Below are positions 39,326 to 48,392 of a DNA stretch of 64,000 bases, piece by piece. A program made the translations under genes and the position numbers. How positions within the stretch are numbered: position 1 is the stretch's first letter; each line of letters starts with the position of its first letter. The DNA is from Candidatus Nanoarchaeia archaeon (GTDB lineage: Archaea > Nanobdellota > Nanobdellia > Pacearchaeales > GW2011-AR1), in the NCBI GenBank assembly GCA_028711165.1, contig JAQTST010000001.1, positions 478,558-542,557 of the forward strand, in the 5' to 3' direction. The notes beneath the pieces were generated by a model, which searched no databases, had not been told where the DNA came from, and was given only the letters and a program-made list of their open reading frames with translations.

Positions 39326-40029
39326 CAAAAGATTTTAAAAGACCAGACGGAAGAAAAGTTAACGAACTTAGAAAGATAACTGCCAAAGTTGGAGTTGTGC
39401 CAAATGCCGACGGAAGCGCGATGTTTGCATTCGGAGATACTATTGCAATCGCTGCAGTTTATGGGCCAAAAAAAATGCATCCGCAACATGCACAGGATCC
39501 TGAAAAAGGAACATTGAGATGCAATTACAACATGCTTAGTTTTTCTGTAACTGAAAGAATTAGACCTGGACCGTCGAGAAGAAGCACTGAAATCAGCAAG
39601 ATAACTGAATGGGCTTTGAAGCCAGTTGTAATGATTGATGATTTTGCAGGACAAGTTGTTGATGTTCACATAAATATTCTACAGGCAAATGCTTCTACAA
39701 GATGCGCAGGAATTAACGCTGCTGCAATGGCTCTTGCTCACGCAGGAATCCCAATGAAAAGTCTTGTTACAAGTGTTTCAATCGGGAAATTAGACAAGCA
39801 GTTAGTTACTGATTTGATAAAAGAAGAAGAAGACTGGGAAGAAGGAGAAGGACCAACAGATATTCCAATTACATTAACTGGCGATGGAAAAATCAGTCAT
39901 ATTCAATTAGACGGAAAGATTGGAAGAAAACAACTTGAAGAAGCAGTTGAACTTGCAAAAGAAGCAGGAAAACAAATTCACGAAGCACAGGAAAAAGCTT
40001 TGAAGGCGATGGGGGAGAAAAATGAGTAA
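39322..40029 (+). CDS. rrp41: Exosome catalytic subunit Rrp41
   Basis: RPDGRKVNELRKITAKVGVVPNADGSAMFAFGDT, RPGPSRRSTEISK. Confidence 0.97.
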   Translation: MTKDFKRPDGRKVNELRKITAKVGVVPNADGSAMFAFGDTIAIAAVYGPKKMHPQHAQDPEKGTLRCNYNMLSFSVTERIRPGPSRRSTEISKITEWALKPVVMIDDFAGQVVDVHINILQANASTRCAGINAAAMALAHAGIPMKSLVTSVSIGKLDKQLVTDLIKEEEDWEEGEGPTDIPITLTGDGKISHIQLDGKIGRKQLEEAVELAKEAGKQIHEAQEKALKAMGEKNE

Positions 40030-40147
40030 AGGATTAGTAGAACTTGCAAAGTCACAGAAGACAGATTTTTTTTATAAGATAGCAAATTATATAGAAAAAA
40101 ATATTCAATATAAAGAAGAAAATAAAAATTACGGAGAAAGACAATAA
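40022..40147 (+). CDS. 41-aa ORF between rrp41 and rrp42 (not in supplied track)
   Basis: MSKGLVELAKSQKTDFFYKIANYIEKNIQYKEENKNYGERQ*, overlaps both neighbours. Confidence 0.5.
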   Translation: MSKGLVELAKSQKTDFFYKIANYIEKNIQYKEENKNYGERQ

Positions 40148-40947
40148 TGATAACAACATCAAACCTGACAGCTGAGAGAATAATCGAATATATGGAGAAA
40201 GGGAAGAGATTCGACGGAAGAGGACTTGATGATTTCAGAGACTTGACAATCGAAACAGGAATTTCAAAAAAAGCTGAGGGAAGTGCGAGAGTCAGACTTG
40301 GAAAAACAGAAGTTATCGTCGGAGTTAAAATGGATGTTGGTGCTCCTTACCCAGATTCTCAGGACAAGGGAAATCTTATGGTTACTGCAGAATTCCTTCC
40401 GTTAAGTTCACCAAGATTCGAAGCAGGACCTCCGCAATTCGATTCAATAGAACTTGCAAGAGTAATCGACAGAGGAATAAGAGAAAGCAAATTCATAGAA
40501 CTTGAAAAGCTTTGCATCAAGGAAGGAGAAAAAGTCTGGACTGTTTTCATAGACATTTATACAATTAACGACGACGGAAATCTTTTGGATGCTGCAGGAA
40601 TCGGGGCAATCGCTGCTTTGAAATCTGCGAAGATTCCAAAATACGACGAGGAAAATGAAAAAACTTTATTTGGTGAATGGACAAAAGAAAGCGTTCCTCT
40701 GCAAAAAGATGTTCCAATTTCTTTAACTGTTCATAAAATCGGAAACAACTTAATTATTGACCCTACGAGAGAAGAGGAAGATATCAGCGAGACAAGAATT
40801 ACAATAGCAAGCCACGACGGAACAATTCATTCAATGCAAAAAGGAAACGCGAAGGAATTATCTGTTGAGGAGTTTAAGAAAATTCTGGATATAATAGAAA
40901 AGTCAGAAAAAGAAATATTTAAAAGAATAGAAAAAAGTTTAAAATAA
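40147..40947 (+). CDS. rrp42: Exosome subunit Rrp42
   Basis: GKRFDGRGLDDFRDLTIETGISKKAEGSARVRLGKTEVIVGVK. Confidence 0.95.
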   Translation: MITTSNLTAERIIEYMEKGKRFDGRGLDDFRDLTIETGISKKAEGSARVRLGKTEVIVGVKMDVGAPYPDSQDKGNLMVTAEFLPLSSPRFEAGPPQFDSIELARVIDRGIRESKFIELEKLCIKEGEKVWTVFIDIYTINDDGNLLDAAGIGAIAALKSAKIPKYDEENEKTLFGEWTKESVPLQKDVPISLTVHKIGNNLIIDPTREEEDISETRITIASHDGTIHSMQKGNAKELSVEEFKKILDIIEKSEKEIFKRIEKSLK

Positions 40948-40948
40948 A

Positions 40949-41140
40949 ATGACAATAACATTAGATAAGAAAACAGAAATATGTCCCTTGATAAATAAAT
41001 GTAAATCTTACTATGATCAAGAGAACAGAACAATCTGCCATGGAGAAAATAAATACCATAATTATAAGGAATGCGTAGCATATGATTTAAACAGAAGAGT
41101 AAAGGAAGGTTCCATAATTTGCGGGAGTTATAAAAAATAA
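40949..41140 (+). CDS. Small Cys-containing hypothetical protein
   Basis: EICPLINKCKSYYDQENRTICHGENKYHNYKECVAYDL. Confidence 0.55.
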   Translation: MTITLDKKTEICPLINKCKSYYDQENRTICHGENKYHNYKECVAYDLNRRVKEGSIICGSYKK

Positions 41141-41141
41141 A

Positions 41142-41516
41142 ATGTTAGAAGGATTTTCAAAATACGAGACTGCAAGAATTTTGGGAGCAAGAGCTTTGCA
41201 GATTTCAATGAATGCTCCGTTGCTGATTAAGATTGACAAAGAAGATTTGGAGAAAATTAATTATGATGCTATTAAAATTGCAGAAGTTGAATTGAATTCT
41301 GAGATTCTTCCGATTTCTGTGAAGCGTCCTTTCCCAATAAAAAGAGAAGAAAGATTAAGAAGGGTAAGGGGAAACCAGATTTCCGAGCAAAAGATTCAAA
41401 CCAGAGAGTCAGAAGAGGAATCTGAAATCGCCGAAGGCGGAGAAATCATGGAACTTGCTACTCCTGTCGACGAAGTTGATGACATGGAAGAAGAATCCAG
41501 TTCTGAGCAGGAATAA
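41142..41516 (+). CDS. rpoK: RNA polymerase subunit K (Rpb6-like) with acidic tail
   Basis: SKYETARILGARALQISMNAPLLIKI … ELNSEILPISVKRPFP. Confidence 0.93.
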   Translation: MLEGFSKYETARILGARALQISMNAPLLIKIDKEDLEKINYDAIKIAEVELNSEILPISVKRPFPIKREERLRRVRGNQISEQKIQTRESEEESEIAEGGEIMELATPVDEVDDMEEESSSEQE

Positions 41517-41548
41517 AAGTTTATTAATTCTTGATTCATTTTTTATGT

Positions 41549-42712
41549 ATGAAAATAAAGAGCGTGTCGGCGAAAAGTATTTTGGATTCGCGAGGGGAAA
41601 AAACCATTCTTGTAACAATTAAAACAAATGTCGGGGAGTTTTCTGCGTCGTCACCGTCGGGAAAATCAACAGGAAAATTTGAAGCCAAGCCCTACAAAAA
41701 AAATATTGAGGGAGACATAGAAAAAATAGAACAGCTCAGCGATTATTTTTCTGATGAAATTGAAGAATTTGATGATCTGAGAAAAGTTGATGATATCGTC
41801 GACAAACACCTCGGAGCGAATACAATTTTCGCGATGGAGTCTGCAATTCTGAAAGCACTGGCAGAAGAAGACGGAAAAGAAATTTGGGAATTAATTGATT
41901 CTAAAATTGCAAATGCGGGTGGGAGATTTCCGCGCCTTGTTGGAAATTGTGTTGGCGGGGGGAAACATTCTATTCTCGAAAGAAAACCAGATTTTCAGGA
42001 ATTTGAACTTATTCCCGACGGCAAAACAGTTGGAGAATGTGCGAAGATAAATAACAAAGCAAAAAAAGAAACAAAGGAAATGCTGGGGAAAGTAGACAAA
42101 AAATTCAGCGGGAAGAAAAACGACGAGGATGCGTGGGCGGTTTCGCTGAATGAAAAAGAAGTTCTGGAAGTTCTGAAAAAAACAAAGATTCCTCTTGGAG
42201 TTGACATCGCAGCGTCGGGGTTTTACAAAAGATGGCATTACTATTATGAAAATCCAAAATTAAAACGAAGCAAAGCAGAACAGCTTGATTACATCAGCAA
42301 CCTGATAAGAAATTTTGATTTGTATTATGTTGAAGACCCGTTTGAGGAAGATGATTTTGAAAATTTTGCTGAACTCCACGCGAGATTTCCTGACATATTA
42401 ATTGTCGGTGATGATTTGACGACGACAAATCCTGAGAGACTGAAAAAAGCAATCAAGATGAAAAGCATAAACGCGATAATTGTAAAACCAAATCAGATTG
42501 GCTCTTTAATGAAAGTGAAGGAAGTCTGTGAGCTCGCGAAAAAGAATAATATCAAAATTGTTTTCTCTCACCGAAGCGGGGAAACTGAAGAAAGTATTCT
42601 TGCAGATTTGGCTTTCGGATTTCAGGCAGATTTTTTGAAATGCGGGATTACAGGCAGTGAACGAGAAGTAAAAATAAACCGACTGATTGAGATTGAAAAA
42701 GAAATAAAATAG
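41549..42712 (+). CDS. eno: Enolase
   Basis: AKSILDSRGEKTILV, SGKSTG, IIVKPNQIGSLMK, SHRSGETEES. Confidence 0.93.
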   Translation: MKIKSVSAKSILDSRGEKTILVTIKTNVGEFSASSPSGKSTGKFEAKPYKKNIEGDIEKIEQLSDYFSDEIEEFDDLRKVDDIVDKHLGANTIFAMESAILKALAEEDGKEIWELIDSKIANAGGRFPRLVGNCVGGGKHSILERKPDFQEFELIPDGKTVGECAKINNKAKKETKEMLGKVDKKFSGKKNDEDAWAVSLNEKEVLEVLKKTKIPLGVDIAASGFYKRWHYYYENPKLKRSKAEQLDYISNLIRNFDLYYVEDPFEEDDFENFAELHARFPDILIVGDDLTTTNPERLKKAIKMKSINAIIVKPNQIGSLMKVKEVCELAKKNNIKIVFSHRSGETEESILADLAFGFQADFLKCGITGSEREVKINRLIEIEKEIK

Positions 42713-42741
42713 TTTATAAACCATATAATTCTCGGAAGAAA

Positions 42742-42921
42742 ATGAATAAGCTATGTGAAAAACTTGGGCATGTTTCTACAGGCGGGGTTGTGACGGTAGA
42801 TAGCAGCAATAACAGATTGTATGTTTATGATTTCTGTAAAAAATGCAGCAATCATTATAGGAGAGAACCGACTAAAGAAGAGTTCGAAAATTATAAATCA
42901 CTGCTGAACAAATCGAACTAA
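42742..42921 (+). CDS. 59-aa hypothetical protein with paired Cys (not in supplied track)
   Basis: MNKLCEKLGHVSTGGVVTVDSSNNRLYVYDFCKKCSNHYRREPTKEEFENYKSLLNKSN*. Confidence 0.55.
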   Translation: MNKLCEKLGHVSTGGVVTVDSSNNRLYVYDFCKKCSNHYRREPTKEEFENYKSLLNKSN

Positions 42922-42954
42922 ACCTTTAAAAATATACTTTTTCTCTGAAATATT

Positions 42955-43881
42955 ATGGCTGGAAAAAAGAAATCAGAAACCGAAGAAACAGAAGAAGAAA
43001 TACTCGAAGATATTGAAGAAAGTGGAGTTCCTGAAAAAATTGCGAAGGAAGAAGAGAAGCTTGATGAAAAGGCAGAAGAAGAATTTGAAAAGAAAGCTGA
43101 AGCTGAATCTACTACTGAAGAAAAAGAACTTGAAGAGAAAAAGAAAAAACTTCTTGAAAAAGTTAAAAAATTAAAAGAAAAGATTTCTGAGGAGGAAGTT
43201 AGCACAGAAGAACTTAAGGAAAAAGTTAAAGTCAAAAAAAGAACTGACATGCTTGTTCCGCTCGAGGAATATGTCAAAGCAGGAATTTACCTTGGAACCA
43301 GAGTTGTTACTCCGAGCATGAAGCCGTTCGTTTACAGAAGAAGAGCTGACGGGCTTGCTATCTTCAACACAGATATTATCGACGAGAAATTGAAAGAAGG
43401 AATTGAATATCTTGCAAATTTTGCTCCTGAAGATATTATTCTTGTATGCAGAAGACAATCTGGCTGGAAGACTGCACAGATGTTTTCAAAACTTACCGGA
43501 ATAAAAGTTTTCACAAAAAAATATCCTGCCGGAATTTTGACAAACACAAGACTTCCTGATTTTTTCGAGAACGAGCTTACAATTGTCTGCGACTCGTGGC
43601 TTGACAAAAACGCACTCAATGACACATTGAATGTTCATAAAAAAGTTTTGATGATTTGCGACACAAACAATTTCGCAAGAGGCGCTGACAAAATAGTTAT
43701 CGGAAACAACAAAAGTCCAAAAAGTCTGGGATTGATTTTCTATCTTCTTGCAAGAGGTTACTGCAAAGCCAGAGGAATTGAAGCAGACATTCCTGATATG
43801 GAATGGTGGACAAGCGAGGAAGAAATTAAAGAATCTACTGAAGAAAAATTAGAAAGAGTTGAAGCAGAGTTTGGTGTTTAA
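42955..43881 (+). CDS. rps2: 30S ribosomal protein S2 with charged N-terminal extension
   Basis: PLEEYVKAGIYLGTRVVTPSMKPFVYRRRADGLAIFNTDIIDEKL; first ~80 aa Glu/Lys-rich. Confidence 0.95.
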   Translation: MAGKKKSETEETEEEILEDIEESGVPEKIAKEEEKLDEKAEEEFEKKAEAESTTEEKELEEKKKKLLEKVKKLKEKISEEEVSTEELKEKVKVKKRTDMLVPLEEYVKAGIYLGTRVVTPSMKPFVYRRRADGLAIFNTDIIDEKLKEGIEYLANFAPEDIILVCRRQSGWKTAQMFSKLTGIKVFTKKYPAGILTNTRLPDFFENELTIVCDSWLDKNALNDTLNVHKKVLMICDTNNFARGADKIVIGNNKSPKSLGLIFYLLARGYCKARGIEADIPDMEWWTSEEEIKESTEEKLERVEAEFGV

Positions 43882-43884
43882 GCG

Positions 43885-43945
43885 CAGACACCTAATCGGT
43901 TTCTTTCGCTTAATCTTCCCTTTAAATTTGGGTCACGCCTGATAA
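43885..43945. repeat. Dispersed ~60-bp repeat, copy C
   Basis: CAGACACCTAATCGGTTTCTTTCGCTTAATCTTCCCTTTAAATTTGGGTCACGCCTGATAA directly after the rps2 stop. Confidence 0.85.
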
Positions 43946-43959
43946 TTAAAAAATAAAAA

Positions 43960-44196
43960 TTATTTCTTCTGTGGCCTCTCAACTTTTGCTCCGCACTCGT
44001 CGCAGAATTTCTGAGAATCATCCATTATTTTCCCGCAGTGGTGGCATTTGACAACTACCTGTTTAGTTTCTATAACTGGTTTGTAGCCCGGGCGTCCTGA
44101 AAGCAATTTTCCCAATGCATTTGAAAAAGAAGCTTCTTTCTGAATCTCATTCATTCTTTGCTGTAAAGAATTTGCATCCATCTTTTTTACCTCCAA
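43960..44196 (-). CDS. Zn-ribbon protein
   Basis: VVKCHHCGKIMDDSQKFCDECGAKVERP. Confidence 0.75.
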   Translation of the reverse strand: MEVKKMDANSLQQRMNEIQKEASFSNALGKLLSGRPGYKPVIETKQVVVKCHHCGKIMDDSQKFCDECGAKVERPQKK

Positions 44197-44234
44197 TAAT
44201 GATAATAAAAAATTTTAATTTTTAAATCTTATTG

Positions 44235-45296
44235 TTAAAAAGTATCTAATCTTTTTTTAGAATCTAATCTTAATAAATACCTGAAACTAACTCCTCTTTC
44301 AGGATGAACTCCAAACATTAATTGGGTTGGTCTTGTTGAAGCCTGGAGTTTTTTTGCAGCAAAATGATTACCTGAACTAAAACTTCCGTTGCAGAATCTT
44401 TCCCCGACAGCAGCATCCCACTGGAAAGGAACATGCAAATGTCCGACACATAAATAATCATAAGTTTTGTCTATGCTTTGCATTAATTTCATCTCTTTCC
44501 CGTCGTATCTTTCAAGTCCGTACCAAGGAATTTGCATATATCGTTGAATGTCGTCTCCATGCGTAATATAAAATTTCCATCCGCTTACTTCTTCAATGTT
44601 AAACCAAGTTTTTGGAACATGGAAAGTTATATTTTTGTGTCCCTTAAATTTTTCTTGTATTGTTTTGTAGATAAGATAATCCCAGTTAACATAAAATTTA
44701 TTTGAATCTTTTTTCTCGTCAACTCTTCCGTGATTACCTGCAACGCAGGAGACATGGATTTTTTGGTAATGGTTTTCAAGACTATGCAGGAAATTCGATA
44801 TAGATTCTGCTCCAGTAAAAAACTGGTCAACAACATTGCTGTCAACTCTTGCAGATTGCCCTCGAAATATCTTTTCTCCGTCGACAATATCTCCAAGCAT
44901 GAAAATGTTTAATTTATTTATCGGTGTGTCTTTTCTATGTCTCTCTGTTATTCCAATAACTCCATCATAAAGAAGATTTAATCTTTTTCTGAAGATATCA
45001 GAATTATATTCACCGAAAGGAGTTTCTTCATAGTCTATTTTTTCTCCGATTTGGCAATCTGAAAACAGCAACACTAACTCCTGTCCAGAATGCTGTGAAT
45101 AATTTATTTTTTTAGGAACATATGGTTTTTCTGGTTTTAGTCTTATTAAAGAATCCTTAAACTGTGCAATTAATTTCTCTTCATCAAGTCTTTTTCCCTT
45201 AAGGGATTTATTTTCTCTTTGGAGATAACTGAGTTCGTGTTCTAATTTGGATATGTCTTGTTTTAGTTCCTTTTCTTTATCCTCTTTTTTTGCCAT
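44235..45296 (-). CDS. Metallophosphoesterase with N-terminal coiled coil
   Basis: LLFSDCQIGE, MLGDIVDG, VAGNHGR, CVGHLHVPF. Confidence 0.85.
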   Translation of the reverse strand: MAKKEDKEKELKQDISKLEHELSYLQRENKSLKGKRLDEEKLIAQFKDSLIRLKPEKPYVPKKINYSQHSGQELVLLFSDCQIGEKIDYEETPFGEYNSDIFRKRLNLLYDGVIGITERHRKDTPINKLNIFMLGDIVDGEKIFRGQSARVDSNVVDQFFTGAESISNFLHSLENHYQKIHVSCVAGNHGRVDEKKDSNKFYVNWDYLIYKTIQEKFKGHKNITFHVPKTWFNIEEVSGWKFYITHGDDIQRYMQIPWYGLERYDGKEMKLMQSIDKTYDYLCVGHLHVPFQWDAAVGERFCNGSFSSGNHFAAKKLQASTRPTQLMFGVHPERGVSFRYLLRLDSKKRLDTF

Positions 45297-45360
45297 CCAA
45301 CGTTCTAAGAAAAAATTCGTATAAAAAGATTATTGATGTATATTATAGTCAATTGTATAA

Positions 45361-45876
45361 CTAATCGATTTTAAAAAATAACCATCCATTCTTCTTTCCG
45401 CCGTAGGAAGTTTTGATTAACGCGTATTTTCCTTTCAGCTTTTTTCCGTGAATGTCGACGATAATCTTGGTAGGATTTTTTTCAATCAGATTATATTTTC
45501 CGCTGTCCCAGATTAAAACTTTCCCTGCTCCGTAATTTCCTTCAGGGATTGTTCCGTGGAATTTTGCATAAGCAAGCGGGTGGTCCTCGACGTTAATTGC
45601 AAGTCGTTTTGTTCCTTTTGCAGTAGGTGGTGATTTTGGAACTGCCCAAGATTTCAGAACGCCGTTCATTTCAAGACGCAAATCCCAATGCAAATGCGAC
45701 GCGTGATGCTCGTGAATTAAATAAATTAATTTTTTTCCAGGAGATTTTTTTATCGACGCTGCGAGGACACCTAATCGGTTTCCTTCGCTTAATCTTCCCC
45801 TTGAATTTGTGGTCACGCCTGGTGGCTCTTTGCTCGACGACAAATTCCTCTTTTTTTTGTATTCTCCGAGGGACAT
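45361..45876 (-). CDS. LigD-type 3'-phosphoesterase domain protein
   Basis: LIHEHHASHLHWDLRLEMNGVLKSWAVPKSPP … HPLAYAKFHGTIPEGNYGAG. Confidence 0.92.
   Translation of the reverse strand: MSLGEYKKKRNLSSSKEPPGVTTNSRGRLSEGNRLGVLAASIKKSPGKKLIYLIHEHHASHLHWDLRLEMNGVLKSWAVPKSPPTAKGTKRLAINVEDHPLAYAKFHGTIPEGNYGAGKVLIWDSGKYNLIEKNPTKIIVDIHGKKLKGKYALIKTSYGGKKNGWLFFKID
45763..45820. repeat. Dispersed ~60-bp repeat, copy D (inside ligD-like CDS)
   Basis: AGGACACCTAATCGGTTTCCTTCGCTTAATCTTCCCCTTGAATTTGTGGTCACGCCTG, near-identical to copy C. Confidence 0.85.
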
Positions 45877-45954
45877 AATTAATTTAAGAAACTAAAGATT
45901 AAATATATTTTGAAATGCAGAAATTGATTTAAATGAAAAGAGATTTAGAGATGA

Positions 45955-46233
45955 ATGAAAAAAGAGACTCATATCTACGCATTTGATATGCCTAATGGAA
46001 TGACTTATATTGCTGAGATTAGAGACGAAAAACATTTAGAAAATGTTGTTATTAATTCTACAAATGAATTAGTGCAGAAACAAAATGAATGTAAAGAAGG
46101 TTATATAGGGGCTATAAAAATAGTGTATGAAAAAGCAAGAGAAAAAATAAAAAAAATTCCTTTTAACCGAAAAGATAAAATTGCAGAATATGATATAATC
46201 TTTAACAAAAATATTTTAACCTATTTAGATTAA
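45955..46233 (+). CDS. Hypothetical protein
   Basis: 92-aa ORF. Confidence 0.5.
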   Translation: MKKETHIYAFDMPNGMTYIAEIRDEKHLENVVINSTNELVQKQNECKEGYIGAIKIVYEKAREKIKKIPFNRKDKIAEYDIIFNKNILTYLD

Positions 46234-46540
46234 TCTCCGTCGGTAATTTATTTCTCAGAAACATTTATAAATCTCTTTTTTGTGAACAACTTATAATTAG
46301 AATGAGTACTTTAAGATATGCACATTGTAACATTAAAGTATGATGTATGTAGAAGTAGTCATTTTAGTTGTAGTTCTGATAATTGATAGTCAAAGCCAAT
46401 AAAAGGATTAGGAATTTGTGTGAAGTGTTTTCTTTCTTACATAAGAAAATGCGTAATAATATTTGTTAATTTATCGACGGTGGGTTTCTTTTTTAGAAAA
46501 AAGAAACTACAGTGGTAGAAAAAACTAATAGAGTTATTTA

Positions 46541-47970
46541 AATCCAGTTGATCCTGCTGGCGGCTGCGGCTCTCTGGTTCACACTTAGACATGCAAGTCT
46601 TTCGAGAGAAGGCGAACTGCTCAGTAACACGTAGCTAACCTGCCCTTAAGTCAAGGATAACCTCGGGAAACTGAGGATAATACTTGATAGGAAATATACC
46701 CTGGAAAGATTTATTTCCAAAACTCGAGCTTAAGGATGGGGCTGCGGCGGATTAGGTAGTTGGCGGGGTAATAGCCCACCAAGCCTGTGATCCGTAAGGG
46801 CTCTTAGCGGAGAGGCCCTGAGAGGGAATCTGAGACACTATTCCCAGCCCTACGGGGTGCAGCAGGTAGGAATCTTTTGCAATGCGCGCAAGCGTGACAA
46901 AGCGAGCCAGAGTGCTTTTCAATGAAAAGCTTTTGCCAAATGTAAAAAGTTTGGCGAATAAGGACTGGGTAAGACGAGTGCCAGCCGCCGCGGTAATCCT
47001 CGCGGTCCAAGTCGCAGCCATCATTATTGGGTCTAAAACATCCGTAGCTTGTTTGATAAGTTCCTTGTGAAATCCTGTCTCTTAAGGGCAGGGCGTGCGG
47101 GGAATACTGTTAAGCTAGAGACTGGAAGACGCAAGAAGTATGTTCAAAGTAACGGTAAAATGTGTTAATCTTGAGCAGACTCACAACAGCGAAGGCATCT
47201 TGCGAGGACAGTTCTGACAGTTAAGGATGAAGGCTAGGGGCGCAAAAAGGATTAGATACCCTTGTAGTCCTAGCAGTAAACACTGCGCACTAAACATTAG
47301 TACCTCTTCGGGAGGTATTGGTGCTGAAGGGAAGCCGAAGAGTGCGCTACCTGGGAAGTATAGCCGCAAGGCCGAAACTTAAAGGAATTGGCGGGGAGAC
47401 ACTACAACAGGTGACGCGTGCGGTTCAATTAGATTCTACACCGTGAACCTCACCAGGACCGACAGCAGAATGAAGGTCAGTCTGAAGGGCTTACCTGACA
47501 CGCTGAGAGGAGTTGCATGGCCGACGTCAGCCTGTGCTGTGAAGTGACCTGTTAAATCAGGTAACAGGCAAGACCCACATACATATTTACTTTGTACTAT
47601 ATGTAGATTGCTTTGGTAACAAAGATGAAAGTGTGGGCTACGTTAGGTGAGTACAGCCTGAATGCCCTGGGCGACACGCGCGCGTCAATGGTGAATACAG
47701 TGAGATGCAACACCGAAAGGTGAAGCTAATCCCATAAAGTTCATCTCAGTCCAGATTGAAGTTTGAAACCCAACTTCATGACGATGGAATCTGTAGTAAT
47801 CGTTTGTTAGCAGCGAACGGTGAATATGTCCCTGTCTCTTGCACACACTGCCCGTCAAACCAACCGAGTTTATTCATGATGAAACTTTTCGAAGGAGAAT
47901 CTTGGGTAGACAAGGTAGGTTAAGTCGTCACAAGGTATCTGTAGGGGAACCTGCAGATGGATCACCTCCT
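46541..47970 (+). rRNA. 16S ribosomal RNA
   Basis: CAGTTGATCCTGCTGG start, GTGCCAGCCGCCGCGGTAA, ATTAGATACCCTTGTAGTCC, GGATCACCTCCT end. Confidence 0.98.
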
Positions 47971-48121
47971 ATTTTATTTTCTTTGATAATCTTTTGAATT
48001 ATAACTAAATGATTCTTCTACATACTATTCTATTTATATTTCATCGTCGGTGAAATTATAAAATCACCAAGAAAAAATAAATAGAAAATATTAAAAACGA
48101 TTATGGGCTCCAAATAATTAA

Positions 48122-48192
48122 GGGCTCGTAGTCCAACGGCAGAACACCTGTCTTGCACACAGGAGTTCCGGGTTCAATTCCCGGCGAGTCCA
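48122..48192 (+). tRNA. tRNA-Ala (TGC)
   Basis: Cloverleaf; anticodon loop CTTGCAC; GGGCTCG/CGAGTCC acceptor with G3:U70; in 16S-23S spacer. Confidence 0.96.
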
Positions 48193-48392
48193 TTTGTTCT
48201 GTTGTAAAATAAATCACACATCATATTCATTGTAAAAAGAACTAATCGTTCTTCTTACGACATCTCCCTTGAGATTGCCTCAGGGGTGATAATGAACTTC
48301 AGAGATGAAGTAAAAAATCACGACGACAAAGTCGTCACCATCGTCGGTGAGAGAACAAAATCTCTTATCGCTTTGAGAGTTTATACTCAATG

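Noticed and set aside
46320-46395. C/D box-like sRNA (ATGATGT … CTGA) upstream of 16S
   Set aside because: C box is imperfect and no guide match could be tested; too weak
46752-47369. ORFs inside 16S rRNA (46752, 46804, 46882, 47181)
   Set aside because: They overlap clear 16S sequence; not protein coding
48241-48295. Possible fifth copy of the 60-bp repeat in the 23S leader (CTCCCTTGAGATTGCCTCAGGGGTGATAATGAAC)
   Set aside because: Similarity is limited to the 3' part and is better explained by a local CCCTTGAG/CTCAGGGG hairpin
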